Source: Bacillota bacterium
Lineage (GTDB): Bacteria > Bacillota > Clostridia > Ch29
Direction of reading: 5' to 3'
DNA: 64,000 nucleotides
Assembly (NCBI GenBank): GCA_013540605.1
Contig: JABVCK010000018.1
Coordinates: 27,460-91,459, forward strand
The notes under the pieces were generated by a model that worked only from the letters and a program-made list of their open reading frames with translations, searched no databases and was not told the DNA's origin. Position 1 is the stretch's first letter; every line of letters starts with the position of its first letter. This document shows positions 34,583-43,869 of the stretch, piece after piece. Both the position numbers and the translations under genes were made by a program.

Positions 34583-35623
34583 ATGTTTACTAAAGGGAAG
34601 AAAAGATTGCTAGCTACCCTGGTCACACTTTTACTTTTCGCGGCAATGCTTAGTGGATGCGCAGGAGGTACAAAACCTTCTGAGGGAGGAAACGGCAGCC
34701 CAGCAGAAACCGAAAGTGAAAAGATTGTTCTCAAATTAGGTCATATCAACCCAGAAACGGGAAACTATCATCAATATGCATTAAAGTTTAAAGAATTGGT
34801 GGAAACTCGAAGCAATGGACAGGTTGAAATAGACATCTATCCTGCAGGGCAATTGGGCTATGATCGGGAACTTCTTGAGAGCTTGCAGTTCAACAATCTA
34901 GATCTAAGTATTAGTACATCATCGCCTATTGCGAATTTTGTGCCTGCTTTCATGGCTTTAGATTTCCCATTTATTTTTGATGATTGGGATCATGTAATGA
35001 GATTTATCGAGTCAGATGCAGCGGTTGAAATGATGAATGAGGGCGCAGATAAGAATCTTATAGGGCTTGGAATGCTTGCCAGAGGCTTTAGGAGCACCAC
35101 CAATTCTAAAAAGCCTCTAAATAGTGTAGCTGACTTTAAAGGAATGAAGATGAGGGTTATAGAGAGCCCAATATACATTAAAACTTTTGAAGCCTTGGGA
35201 GCAACAGTTACAGCCATGTCTTGGGGTGAAGTATTTACAGCCCTTCAGCAAGGAACTATCGAAGCCGTTGAATTAGACTATAGAACGCTTTATGACGAGA
35301 GAGTCTATGAAGTACAAAAGTATTTAACCGGCACTGAACATATCTTTGCCTTTGCGACCTTGATGGCAAGCAAGAGTAAATTTGAAAGCTTGCCGGCAGA
35401 TGTGCAGCAGCTGTTAAAAGATTGCGCAATGGAAGCCGGCGTAGAAGTAAGCAAGGCCCAAATACCAATTATTGAAGGGTACATACAAAAGTTGCAGGAC
35501 GCAGGAATGGAATTCAATGAGATAGATAGAGAAGAATTGAGAGCAAAGATGGGCCCTGTAAGGGATTGGTTCGTAAAAGAATATGGGGACAAATATCTTA
35601 AGGCCATAGAAAGCTGTAGATAA
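34583..35623 (+). CDS. dctP: TRAP transporter substrate-binding lipoprotein DctP
   Basis: The 346-residue protein has a lipoprotein signal ending LSGC (Cys26). The DctP fold follows with GHINPETGNYHQYALKFKEL, VRDW-like C-terminus and the substrate-arginine region LKGMKMRVIESPIYIKTFEA near residue 190. It captures a carboxylate (organic or keto acid) outside the membrane and passes it to DctQM. GGAGGAGG before ATG gives a strong start. It is the first gene of the operon. Confidence 0.93.
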   Translation: MFTKGKKRLLATLVTLLLFAAMLSGCAGGTKPSEGGNGSPAETESEKIVLKLGHINPETGNYHQYALKFKELVETRSNGQVEIDIYPAGQLGYDRELLESLQFNNLDLSISTSSPIANFVPAFMALDFPFIFDDWDHVMRFIESDAAVEMMNEGADKNLIGLGMLARGFRSTTNSKKPLNSVADFKGMKMRVIESPIYIKTFEALGATVTAMSWGEVFTALQQGTIEAVELDYRTLYDERVYEVQKYLTGTEHIFAFATLMASKSKFESLPADVQQLLKDCAMEAGVEVSKAQIPIIEGYIQKLQDAGMEFNEIDREELRAKMGPVRDWFVKEYGDKYLKAIESCR

Positions 35624-35635
35624 GTATTGCAAATT

Positions 35636-35663
35636 TGGGGAGGAGGCAGATACCTCCTCCCCA
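35636..35663 (+). other. Intra-operon hairpin between dctP and dctQ
   Basis: TGGGGAGGAGG (35636-35646) pairs with CCTCCTCCCCA (35653-35663) with no T-run. Placed behind the binding-protein gene, it is likely to stabilise or attenuate the mRNA so that more binding protein than permease is made. Confidence 0.6.
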
Positions 35664-35694
35664 TAAAATCCTTTCGGTAATCGGGGGTGTTTTT

Positions 35695-36189
35695 TTGAAC
35701 AAGGTGGATGCCATACTTGCGAAGATAGTCCAAGTCCTTGAAGGCTTGATGATTACAGCATCGATTATTATGGTTATTGTTATGTTTGCACAGGTTGTTT
35801 TGAGATATGTATTTAAAACTGGATTCCCCTGGACTGAGGAGCTTTCCAGATTTACTATGATTTACCTTGTTTTTATTGGTTCCATAGTATTAACCCATGA
35901 GAATTCTCACATTAGTGTTACCATATTTGATGAAATGCTTAAGGGAACTGCCCTTAAGGTTTTAAAGTGTGTGCAATATTTCATAACTACTGTATATTGC
36001 GCCCTGATGGTCAAAATTGGCTTTGCATCTTTACCCATAGTCAAGATGCAAACATCGCCTAATATGAGGATTACAATGAATAATATTTATATTATCATTC
36101 CCATATGTTGTGCCTTTATGTTGCTATATACGGTTCACAAAACAATTAACCTGTTCAGGAGAAGGAATGAAGTGGAGGGAAGCAAATAA
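35695..36189 (+). CDS. dctQ: TRAP transporter small permease DctQ
   Basis: The 164-residue membrane protein has four predicted transmembrane helices and the DctQ signature FAQVVLRYVFKTGFPWTEEL. It forms the small membrane subunit that pairs with DctM. TTG 35695 after GGGGGTG is the likely start; the longer frame from 35635 runs through the hairpin. It overlaps dctM by one base (TAATG). Confidence 0.9.
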   Translation: MNKVDAILAKIVQVLEGLMITASIIMVIVMFAQVVLRYVFKTGFPWTEELSRFTMIYLVFIGSIVLTHENSHISVTIFDEMLKGTALKVLKCVQYFITTVYCALMVKIGFASLPIVKMQTSPNMRITMNNIYIIIPICCAFMLLYTVHKTINLFRRRNEVEGSK

Positions 36190-37478
36190 TGGGCAGCTTG
36201 GTTCTGATATTTTTTATCTCCACGGCAGTAATGTTATTGATAGGGGTTCCCATTTCTATAACTATAGGAGCATCATCCTTGCTTTACATACTGATGGGAG
36301 GTATACAGCAGCTTATTGCTATACAAAAATTATTTGCAGGTATAAATGCTGTTGCATTATTGGCCATTCCATTTTTTATATTGGCCGGAGACTTGATGAA
36401 TACTGGGGGTATAGCGAAAAGGCTCGTGAGACTTGCAAATGCGGTAATAGGGAATATGACCGGTGGTTTAGCAATTGTAACCGTTTTAGGGTGCATGTTT
36501 TTCGCGGCCATATCAGGAAGCGGCGTAGCAACAGCTGCTGCGTTAGGTTCAATTATGATACCTGCCATGGTGAATAATGGGTATGACAAAGTTTTTGCCA
36601 CCTCAGTTGTAGCTTCAGCAAGCCCAATAGGCGTCATTATTCCACCCAGCATTAGTTTTGTAATTTACGGAGTACTTACAGGCACTTCAATAGCAGACCT
36701 TTACCTGGCAGGAATACCTGCTGGAATAATAGTTGGTACAGCCCTTTTAATTGTGTCCTATATCATATGCAAAAAAAGAGGATATAAGGGTGCGGTTCAA
36801 GCTGAAATGAGCAAACATGAAAAAATCAAAGAGCTATGGCTAGCTTTTAAGGATTCAATATGGGCACTTGGCACACCAGTAATTCTAATAGGTGGAGTCT
36901 TCGGTGGAATATTCACACCTACTGAATCAGCTGTCGTAGCCGTGGTTTATGCAATTATTGTCGGCCTGTTCTTTTACAGGGAAATAAAACTTAGAGATCT
37001 ACCAAAAGTAATACTTGGGTCAGCAAAAACCGCGGCAAAAATCATGTTTATAATTGCAAATGCATCACTATTTGCCTATGTTCTCACCTATGAGAAAATT
37101 CCGCAGATGGTGGTTAAGGGATTGTTAGGTATTACTACAAATGAATTCCTGTTGGTTTTAATTATCAATATAATAATGCTTATTGCGGGAACTTTTATGG
37201 AAACCAGTGCTATCCTGATTATTATGGTACCGCTTCTCATGCCTGTATTAAATCAAATAGGGATGGACCTCACACATTTTGGTATCATCGCAACTACAAA
37301 TACGGCAATCGGATTATTGACTCCACCCTTCGGAGTATGTTTATTCACGTCTTCAAGTGTGGCGAAAATACCCGTTGAGGTGCTGAGCAGGAAGATCATG
37401 CCTTTCTTGATTGCCATGATAATTGCTTTAATGATCATAACTTATATACCGCAAAGCATCATGTTTTTGGTCAAATAA
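36189..37478 (+). CDS. dctM: TRAP transporter large permease DctM
   Basis: The 429-residue, highly hydrophobic protein with about 11-12 helices contains GVATAAALGSIMIPAMVNNGYDK, SPIGVIIPPSISFVIYGV, GIFTPTESAVVAVVYA and LLTPPFGVCLF, all DctM hallmarks. It is the ion-coupled translocation subunit, driven by a sodium or proton gradient. Start and stop coupling with dctQ indicates one transport unit. Confidence 0.95.
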   Translation: MGSLVLIFFISTAVMLLIGVPISITIGASSLLYILMGGIQQLIAIQKLFAGINAVALLAIPFFILAGDLMNTGGIAKRLVRLANAVIGNMTGGLAIVTVLGCMFFAAISGSGVATAAALGSIMIPAMVNNGYDKVFATSVVASASPIGVIIPPSISFVIYGVLTGTSIADLYLAGIPAGIIVGTALLIVSYIICKKRGYKGAVQAEMSKHEKIKELWLAFKDSIWALGTPVILIGGVFGGIFTPTESAVVAVVYAIIVGLFFYREIKLRDLPKVILGSAKTAAKIMFIIANASLFAYVLTYEKIPQMVVKGLLGITTNEFLLVLIINIIMLIAGTFMETSAILIIMVPLLMPVLNQIGMDLTHFGIIATTNTAIGLLTPPFGVCLFTSSSVAKIPVEVLSRKIMPFLIAMIIALMIITYIPQSIMFLVK

Positions 37479-37503
37479 ACTATAGTTTGGAGTGAGTGCT
37501 TAT

Positions 37504-38058
37504 ATGATTAACATTAAATTTTATGGTTTGGGAGGACAGGGCGTTGTAACTGCCGCTAAAACCCTTTCGGTAGCTGTATCCATTTATGAAGGCAAATATG
37601 CTGTTACAATACCGGCTTATGGTCATGAGCGCAGAGGCGCCCCGGTTTACACCGACATTAGAATTGATAGTGAGCCTGTGCTTGCCAATTGTTTTGTCTA
37701 TGAGCCCGACATTGTCCTGGTCATGGATGAATCAATAAGAGAAAAAAATATCGATGTCAGCAAAGGAAAACACCATGATACGGTTTTGGTTTTAAATACG
37801 GCTGACGGGTCTGTGGCCAGAAGCTATAAAGATGCCTATGGATTCAAGGATGTGTTTTATGTTGATGCCACCCATTGTGCCCTAAACAATATCGGATTAA
37901 ACATACCAAACGGAGCCATGCTCGGAGCCTTGGCCAAAACCGGTGTAGTCACAATAAACTCTATTGAGGATGCATTAAAAGAAACGTTTGGAGAAAAGGC
38001 AGGTGTTAAGAATGCAAATGCAGCAAGAGAAGCATATGAAAAAACAGAAAAAATATAG
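37504..38058 (+). CDS. 2-oxoacid:ferredoxin oxidoreductase gamma subunit
   Basis: The 184-residue protein has the gamma-subunit opening INIKFYGLGGQGVVTAAKTL and PAYGHERRGAPVYTDIRID. It is part of the thiamine-diphosphate enzyme that splits 2-oxoacids to acyl-CoA, CO2 and reduced ferredoxin. ATG 37504 is chosen (GGAG 11 bases upstream); a GTG twelve bases earlier is possible. The order gamma-delta-alpha-beta is that of four-subunit POR/VOR/IOR-like enzymes. Substrate preference (pyruvate or branched-chain oxoacid) cannot be read with certainty. Confidence 0.88.
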   Translation: MINIKFYGLGGQGVVTAAKTLSVAVSIYEGKYAVTIPAYGHERRGAPVYTDIRIDSEPVLANCFVYEPDIVLVMDESIREKNIDVSKGKHHDTVLVLNTADGSVARSYKDAYGFKDVFYVDATHCALNNIGLNIPNGAMLGALAKTGVVTINSIEDALKETFGEKAGVKNANAAREAYEKTEKI

Positions 38059-38317
38059 GGTTTTAGGGCCTATGGCATCGGTATTTGAATCAATGAAAAC
38101 AGGCAGCTGGAGATTGGAAAGGCCAAAGGTTGAGTTTAGCCAGTGCAGCAAATGCGGAACCTGTGAAAGGTACTGCCCTGCGAACGTTATTACAATTCAT
38201 AAGGAAAAGGAAGAATGCGTTCAATTTATTTGGGATTATTGCAAAGGCTGTGGCATATGTGCCAATGTATGCCCTAAGGATTGTATCAGTATGGTTGATG
38301 AGCGAGGTGAAGAGTAA
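38012..38317 (+). CDS. 2-oxoacid:ferredoxin oxidoreductase delta (ferredoxin) subunit
   Basis: The 101-residue protein has the delta signature MKTGSWRLERPKVEF and two [4Fe-4S] motifs, CSKCGTCERYCPANV and CKGCGICANVCPKDC. It carries electrons from the active site to external ferredoxin. ATG 38012 follows AGGTG and overlaps the gamma gene by 47 bases; ATG 38036 or 38072 are alternatives. Heavy overlap with its neighbours indicates strict stoichiometry. Confidence 0.88.
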   Translation: MQMQQEKHMKKQKKYRVLGPMASVFESMKTGSWRLERPKVEFSQCSKCGTCERYCPANVITIHKEKEECVQFIWDYCKGCGICANVCPKDCISMVDERGEE

Positions 38318-39525
38318 TGGCAGGATATATGATGCTTGATGGAAATGAAGCAGCGGTTCAAGCCATGAAGATGGCAAAAGTAAAGGTGATTTCTGCCTAT
38401 CCCATAACCCCCCAGAGCTCTATTGCAGAGAAGCTCTCTGACCTTGTTTCGGATGGAATTCTGAAGGCAAAGTATCTGAGAGTAGAGTCAGAGCACAGTG
38501 CCATGTCAGCAGCAATTGGTGCTCAGCTTACCGGGGTGAGAGCAGCCACAGCCACCTCATCCGTGGGATTGGCCCTTATGCATGAGGTATTGAATGTGGC
38601 TTCAGGCTGCAGAGTGCCCATAGTAATGCCAGTTGTGAATAGAGCCCTAGTATCCCCTTGGAGCCTATGGTGCGACCATCAGGATAGCATGGCTGAAAGG
38701 GATAGCGGTTGGTTACAGCTCTACTGCGAAAATGTTCAAGAAGTATTCGATTTTGTAACCATGGGGTATAGAATCGCAGAACATGAAGATGTACTGACAC
38801 CAATAATGGTTTGTCTTGATGGCTTCTTCCTTTCACATTCCATGCAAAAAGTTCTGATACCTGAACAGAGCGAAGTGGATGAATTTATCGGAGACTATAT
38901 TATAAAGAACACTTATTTGGATCCCACCGATCCGATGATTATAAACAACCTGACCTCACCGGATGAATTTACCGAAATGAGGTATCAGCAAAAAGTAGGC
39001 TTTGAAAATGCTGCCAAAGTAATGGATGAGGTATTTCTTGAGTTTGAAGAGAAATTTGGTAGAGCTTACAGGGCTGTTGAGGGATATAGATTGGGCGATG
39101 CCGAAGCGGTAATAGTTAGCATGGGTTCTATGTCAGGTACTGTAAAACATGTTGTGAACATGCTGCGAAGCGAAGGCAAAAAGGTTGGGGCTTTGAAGAT
39201 TGTTTCATTTAGACCCTTCAGGAATGATTTGGTTAATGAAATGCTAAAGGGTATAAAGCGCATTGCTGTTATCGACAGGACAGCAGGTCTTGGTTCCCAG
39301 GGAACCCCTTTATGGCATGAAGTATGCAATTCCATAGACAAAGCCAGTTCCGATGTTATTGTAAAAAACTATGTTGGAGGACTGGGTGGCCGGGATATCA
39401 GTATCGAAACCATAAAAAAGGTATTTGCCGATATTATGGATGACCATTCACAAAACAGGTCCCCGGTATGGATAGACGTTAAGGAAAATGCTATGGATAT
39501 AAGGCAGGTGTATATAAATGTTTGA
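38317..39525 (+). CDS. 2-oxoacid:ferredoxin oxidoreductase alpha subunit
   Basis: The 402-residue protein contains VISAYPITPQSSIAEKLSDL, the CoA/substrate-site motif of alpha subunits, VESEHSAMSAAIGAQLTGVR, ATATSSVGLALMHE and a C-terminal transketolase-like domain (VSMGSMSGTVKHVVNMLRSE, IAVIDRTAGLGSQGTPLW). It overlaps the delta stop by one base. It binds substrate and positions the thiamine diphosphate held by the beta subunit. Confidence 0.92.
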   Translation: MAGYMMLDGNEAAVQAMKMAKVKVISAYPITPQSSIAEKLSDLVSDGILKAKYLRVESEHSAMSAAIGAQLTGVRAATATSSVGLALMHEVLNVASGCRVPIVMPVVNRALVSPWSLWCDHQDSMAERDSGWLQLYCENVQEVFDFVTMGYRIAEHEDVLTPIMVCLDGFFLSHSMQKVLIPEQSEVDEFIGDYIIKNTYLDPTDPMIINNLTSPDEFTEMRYQQKVGFENAAKVMDEVFLEFEEKFGRAYRAVEGYRLGDAEAVIVSMGSMSGTVKHVVNMLRSEGKKVGALKIVSFRPFRNDLVNEMLKGIKRIAVIDRTAGLGSQGTPLWHEVCNSIDKASSDVIVKNYVGGLGGRDISIETIKKVFADIMDDHSQNRSPVWIDVKENAMDIRQVYINV

Positions 39526-40384
39526 TATAAAATCGGAAGCAAAAGGATTAGTATCCCATGGTGTAAGCGCCTGTGCCGGTTGTGGCCTTGAGCTTATTAT
39601 CAGAAATGTACTGGAGATTTTAGGAGAAGATACCCTGATTGTAATCCCCCCAGGATGTTCTGCTCTGTTTTGTGGATACGGAAACGAGACAGCTCTGAAA
39701 ATAGGCGGTTTCCAGGGGAATCTTGAAAACACAGCAGCATATGCAGCGGGTATAAAAGCCGGTTTGGAGATGCAGGGTAATAATCACACTACCGTTCTTG
39801 CCTTTGCCGGAGACGGCGCTACCTTGGATATAGGAATCCAATCTTTATCAGGAATGATAGAAAGAGGAGATAAAGTGCTGTATATCTGTTATGATAATGA
39901 AGCGTATATGAACACAGGCATACAGGGCAGCAGCTCTACTCCGCAGGGAGCAAGCACCACTACTACTCCGGGCGGAAAGGTCACTCCCAGGAAAGACCTC
40001 ATGCAAATAGTCATTGCACATAGAATTCCTTATGCTGCCACCGCTTCCCCCGCAAACCTGGCAGATCTGAAAAGAAAAGTGAAAAAAGCAAAGGAAACCG
40101 ACGGACCAGCAGTTTTGCATATACACACCCCCTGCCCTACCGGATGGGCATTCCACCCGTCCAAGACCATAAAGATAAGCAAAGCAGCCGTTGATACCGG
40201 AGCATGGATGCTGTATGAATATGATAACGGAACCCTAAAAGTCAACTATAAGCCAAAGTCCTTGAAACCGGTGGGAGAATACTTCAAGCTGCAGGGTAGA
40301 TTTAAAAATATATCGCAGGAAGAAGTTTCCATAATCCAAGAAAACATAAACAGCAGGTTTAATGAATTATTGCTTGGGAGTTAA
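39518..40384 (+). CDS. 2-oxoacid:ferredoxin oxidoreductase beta (TPP-binding) subunit
   Basis: The 288-residue protein has cysteines for a [4Fe-4S] cluster (ACAGCG, residues 19-22; GCSALFC, 47-52) and the TPP-binding motif GDGATLDIG (98-106) with YDNEAYMNTGIQGSSSTPQG (125-144). It overlaps the alpha gene by 8 bases. Together the four subunits make acyl-CoA that the adjacent Ptb/Buk pair can convert to acid and ATP. Confidence 0.94.
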   Translation: MFDIKSEAKGLVSHGVSACAGCGLELIIRNVLEILGEDTLIVIPPGCSALFCGYGNETALKIGGFQGNLENTAAYAAGIKAGLEMQGNNHTTVLAFAGDGATLDIGIQSLSGMIERGDKVLYICYDNEAYMNTGIQGSSSTPQGASTTTTPGGKVTPRKDLMQIVIAHRIPYAATASPANLADLKRKVKKAKETDGPAVLHIHTPCPTGWAFHPSKTIKISKAAVDTGAWMLYEYDNGTLKVNYKPKSLKPVGEYFKLQGRFKNISQEEVSIIQENINSRFNELLLGS

Positions 40385-40414
40385 TATATGTCTTTCTGCA
40401 AAGGAGGTTGTATT

Positions 40415-41491
40415 ATGAAAGATAAGTATTTAATATTGGCCATAAACACAGGTTCCACTTCCACTAAGGTATCCGCTTATGAAAATGAAAACGCTGTTTT
40501 CTCAGCATCAATAAAACATTCAACTGAGGAATTAAACCGATTTCAAAGCGTATGGGATCAATATGATTACAGAAAAAATTCTGTAATTGGAGCAGTGGTA
40601 AACAATGGATTAAAGCTAAATGATTTTGATATTATTGCTTGCAGGGGCGGGAATATCAAACCTGTAAAGGGTGGTATTTATGAAGTTACAACAAAAATGC
40701 TGGAAGACATGAAAAGCGGGAAATATGGCATCCATCCCACAAATGTTGGTAATCTCGTAGCCTATGATATCGGTCAGGAAAATAAAATCCCTGTGGTTAC
40801 AATAGATCCTCCCGTGACCGATGAGCTATGTGATTATGCCAGATTTTCGGGAATACCCCAGATAAGCCGCCAGAGCAGCTTCCATGCCTTAAATCAAAAG
40901 GCCACAGCAAGGAAAGTTGCCGCGAAACTTCAAAGGGCATATGAAGAATTGAACATGATAGTGGTACACATGGGCGGGGGCATATCGGTAGGAGCCCATG
41001 AAAAGGGATTGGTTATTGATGTTAACAATGCTTTGGATGGAGATGGGCCCTTCTCGCCTGAAAGGGCAGGCACTCTGCCAAACGCCGCCCTTATTAAGAT
41101 GTGCTTTAGCGGTGAATATGATAAGACGCAAATGCTCAAATTGATGACAGGCAAAGGAGGCCTGGTGGCTTACCTGGGCACCACCGATGCCCTTGAGATT
41201 GAAGCAAGAATACAAAATGGGGATAAGTATGCAGAGGATGTATACATGGCCATGGCATATCAGGTTGTAAAAGAGATTGGCTCTATGGCAGCCGTTCTCG
41301 GAGGGAAAGTTGATGCTATAGCATTTACGGGCAGCTTGGCGTATTCAAAAAGGCTTATGGATTTTATAAAGCCCAGGGTATCTTTTATCGCACCTATTTA
41401 TGAAGTGCCCGGTGAGAATGAAATGGAAGCCTTAGCTGCAGGGGCATTGAGGTATATAACCGGTAAAGAGCAGCCGCGAATATATGAATAG
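40415..41491 (+). CDS. buk: Butyrate kinase family acid kinase
   Basis: The 358-residue ASKHA-fold kinase begins MKDKYLILAINTGSTSTKVSAYEN (phosphate-1 motif) and contains VVTIDPPVTDEL, MIVVHMGGGISVGAHEKGLV (phosphate-2) and AIAFTGSLAYSKRLMDFI. It transfers phosphate from butyryl- or branched-acyl-phosphate to ADP. AAAGGAGG precedes ATG 40415. It is followed by Ptb, as in butyrate-forming clostridia, but the order and the oxidoreductase upstream suggest branched or keto-acid derived acyl groups. Confidence 0.92.
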   Translation: MKDKYLILAINTGSTSTKVSAYENENAVFSASIKHSTEELNRFQSVWDQYDYRKNSVIGAVVNNGLKLNDFDIIACRGGNIKPVKGGIYEVTTKMLEDMKSGKYGIHPTNVGNLVAYDIGQENKIPVVTIDPPVTDELCDYARFSGIPQISRQSSFHALNQKATARKVAAKLQRAYEELNMIVVHMGGGISVGAHEKGLVIDVNNALDGDGPFSPERAGTLPNAALIKMCFSGEYDKTQMLKLMTGKGGLVAYLGTTDALEIEARIQNGDKYAEDVYMAMAYQVVKEIGSMAAVLGGKVDAIAFTGSLAYSKRLMDFIKPRVSFIAPIYEVPGENEMEALAAGALRYITGKEQPRIYE

Positions 41492-41505
41492 AGGTGAATA
41501 TATTC

Positions 41506-42408
41506 ATGATCAAAAATTTACAGGAATTGATTGAAGCTGTAAAGGTAAAGAAACCCAAAACTATAGCCGTGGCTGCTGCTGAAGACCAGGATGCCATTGA
41601 TATTCTAAAGCAGGCCACTACCATGGGTTTGGCAAATTTCATATTAGTAGGCAATGCTTCAAAGGTTAGAGAAATGCTATCTGCAAATGGTGTTACATCA
41701 GAAACTGTTGAAGTCATTGCTGCAGATACCCATGAGCAAGCAGCCCAAAAGACCATAGACCTGGCTGTTGATGGCAAGTGTGATGTGGTAATGAAGGGTA
41801 ATCTACATACAGCTGCTTTTCTAAAGGCCGTCTTAAACAAAGAAGCAGGTTTTAGGAAGGGCGATCTGATAACCCAGGTTTCCGTATACGATAAATTCTA
41901 CGGGGAAGGATTACAGTTTCTTACCGATTGTGCAATGGCAATATGCCCTACTCTGGATGAGAAGAAGAGCATAATCGAGAATGCTGTAGAACTATCGATG
42001 AAATTGGGCTATGAAAAACCAAAAGTAGCATTGCTATCCGCATTGGAGGTGGTGAACCCCAAAATACAAGATACTATTGATGCTGCAATTTTATCCAAGA
42101 TGGCTGATAGAGGTCAAATTAAAAACGCAATAGTTGACGGACCTTTTGCTTTGGATAATGCGATTTCCCCTGAAGCAGCCAGGCATAAGAACATTGCAGG
42201 CCCGGTAGCCGGCCAGGCAGACATATTAGTAGTACCCAATCTTTAGGTAGGAAATGTATTGACAAAAGCTCTGGTCTATTTTGCAAAGCGCAATGTTGCT
42301 GCTGCTGTTATGGGCGCTGCTAAGCCTATTGTCATGACTTCCAGGACAGATACGGTAGAAAACAAGATGCTTTCCATAGCAATGGCCCTATATATTTCCG
42401 ATAGGTAA
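41506..42408 (+). pseudogene. ptb: Phosphate butyryltransferase with an in-frame amber codon
   Basis: From ATG 41506 (site GAGGTGA) the protein follows the family through MKGNLHTAAFLKAVLNKEAG and ALSALEVVNP-like blocks to DILVVPNL. A TAG then stands at 42244-42246. The same frame continues VGNVLTKALVYFAKRNVAAA, then GAAKPIVMTSRTD, and ends at TAA 42406-42408, completing a normal 300-codon Ptb. Homologues have glutamate at this position (NLEVGN), so a single GAG-to-TAG change is enough. Without readthrough the last 53 residues, part of the acyl-CoA site, are lost. It is listed as a pseudogene, but readthrough or suppression remains possible. Confidence 0.85.
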
Positions 42409-42422
42409 CATCAATAATAGGA

Positions 42423-42469
42423 CAGATCTGCACTGTTATAACCCTCCATTATATAACAGTGCAGATCTG
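42423..42469. other. 18-bp inverted repeat between ptb and the DASS gene
   Basis: CAGATCTGCACTGTTATA (42423-42440) pairs perfectly with TATAACAGTGCAGATCTG (42452-42469). There is no clear T-run. Half of it (GCAGATCTGATA) recurs before the second DASS copy at about 63822. It could be a terminator, an operator or the scar of the duplication. Confidence 0.6.
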
Positions 42470-42492
42470 ATAATATGTTTAAGGAGCTGAAT

Positions 42493-43866
42493 ATGAAGAT
42501 TATTAACCAAGACAATGCAAAAAAAATAATATATCAATTAATACCGGTTTTGGTCTTTTTCATTGACCCATTTAATCTGAACCTTGCCCAGCGTTTAGTG
42601 TTTAGCGCGCTGCTGCTTACAATAATATGGTGGACTACTGAATTTGTAAAAAGAGATATCGCCTGTGTATTCCTCCTGGCAGTTTTCTTAATTTTTGGCA
42701 GCAGTACTCCCTATGAGGTTTTGAAATTTGCATTTTCACCGAGCTTTTATCTAATTATGTTATCTTTTTTGCTTTCCACAGGGATAAGCAATTCGAAAGT
42801 GGCAGACAGAGTTGCATCTCTGGTGCTTAAACGCTATGGTGAAACCCCTATAAAACTGGTATTGCTGTCGTTTTTATTTGGCATAGTGCTCGTTTTTATT
42901 ATCCCCCAGCCCTTCTCAAGGGTGATTCTGCTATCATCAATTTACAGCGTTTTTATAAATGCAAAAACAGATAATCGTGATACTAAAGATGTATTGCTGT
43001 TCAGCATCTTTATATCATCTACTACTACATCAATGTTATTTATCAATGGTGACATAATACTTAACTATTCTGCACTTCAGTTGGGCGGTATACAAATAGC
43101 TGCGCAAGAGTGGCTGAGAGTCATGTTTCTGCCTTCTTTAATAGCTAATATCTTGGTTTTTTTTGCCTTTGTACTTATATTTAAATCTAAGCTTAAGGCA
43201 GATTGTTTCGGGAGTTCAACAGCAGCAGGCACAGATGGGGTTAAAGAAAGTAAAATAAGTGGTAAAGAAATTAGTGCAGCCATAATTATGCTCGTTGTAG
43301 TTTTATTTTGGCTAACTGAAGCTTTACACGGAATAAACGCTGCGATTATAGCCATGATTGGTGTCATCGCAATGTTTGGAGCAGGAGTGCTTTCTTACAA
43401 AGATATCAAAACCATTAATACTGGTTTACTTTTATTCCTGATTACGGTTTTTGCCATAGGAACAGTTATGAAACAAAGCGGGATCTCTGCTTTGATATTT
43501 TCAAAGATTTCTTCCTTTATGCCGGATAATAACTCAGCGGTCTATTTGCTTACTCTGACAATTGTTGTTATGACCCTGCATATGTTTATTGGCAGTTCCA
43601 TAACCACTCTCTCAGTCGCTGTCCCCAGCCTGGTACAAATGACTGAAGGAATGGTGAATCCTTTGGTAGTGGTATTGCTGTGTTACGTAGCAGTGAGTAT
43701 GCATTATATTTTTCCATTTCATCATGTCACAATTATGATTGGAGCAGCAAATAAATTTTATAGTGATAAACTGGTCATGAAATTTGGCTTGGTATTAACA
43801 ATTATTACTATAGTATCATTGCTTGGCTTATACATACCTTGGTGGAAGATGATTGGATTGCTATAA
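42493..43866 (+). CDS. DASS/SLC13-family anion symporter
   Basis: The 457-residue protein has about 12 transmembrane helices and the divalent-anion symporter layout: WWTTEFVKRDIACVFLLAVF near the start, SFLLSTGISNSKVADRVASL, and the C-terminal SNT-like half (MTLHMFIGSSITTLSVAVPS). It probably imports or exports dicarboxylates or short organic acids with sodium. ATG 42493 has AAGGAG six bases upstream. Its first 50 codons are nearly identical to 63849-64000. Confidence 0.82.
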   Translation: MKIINQDNAKKIIYQLIPVLVFFIDPFNLNLAQRLVFSALLLTIIWWTTEFVKRDIACVFLLAVFLIFGSSTPYEVLKFAFSPSFYLIMLSFLLSTGISNSKVADRVASLVLKRYGETPIKLVLLSFLFGIVLVFIIPQPFSRVILLSSIYSVFINAKTDNRDTKDVLLFSIFISSTTTSMLFINGDIILNYSALQLGGIQIAAQEWLRVMFLPSLIANILVFFAFVLIFKSKLKADCFGSSTAAGTDGVKESKISGKEISAAIIMLVVVLFWLTEALHGINAAIIAMIGVIAMFGAGVLSYKDIKTINTGLLLFLITVFAIGTVMKQSGISALIFSKISSFMPDNNSAVYLLTLTIVVMTLHMFIGSSITTLSVAVPSLVQMTEGMVNPLVVVLLCYVAVSMHYIFPFHHVTIMIGAANKFYSDKLVMKFGLVLTIITIVSLLGLYIPWWKMIGLL

Positions 43867-43869
43867 TAA

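Noticed and set aside
42244..42246. Pyrrolysine codon in Ptb
   Set aside because: No methylamine methyltransferase, pylS or pylT is in the window and Ptb is not a known pyrrolysine protein; loss of function or error is simpler.
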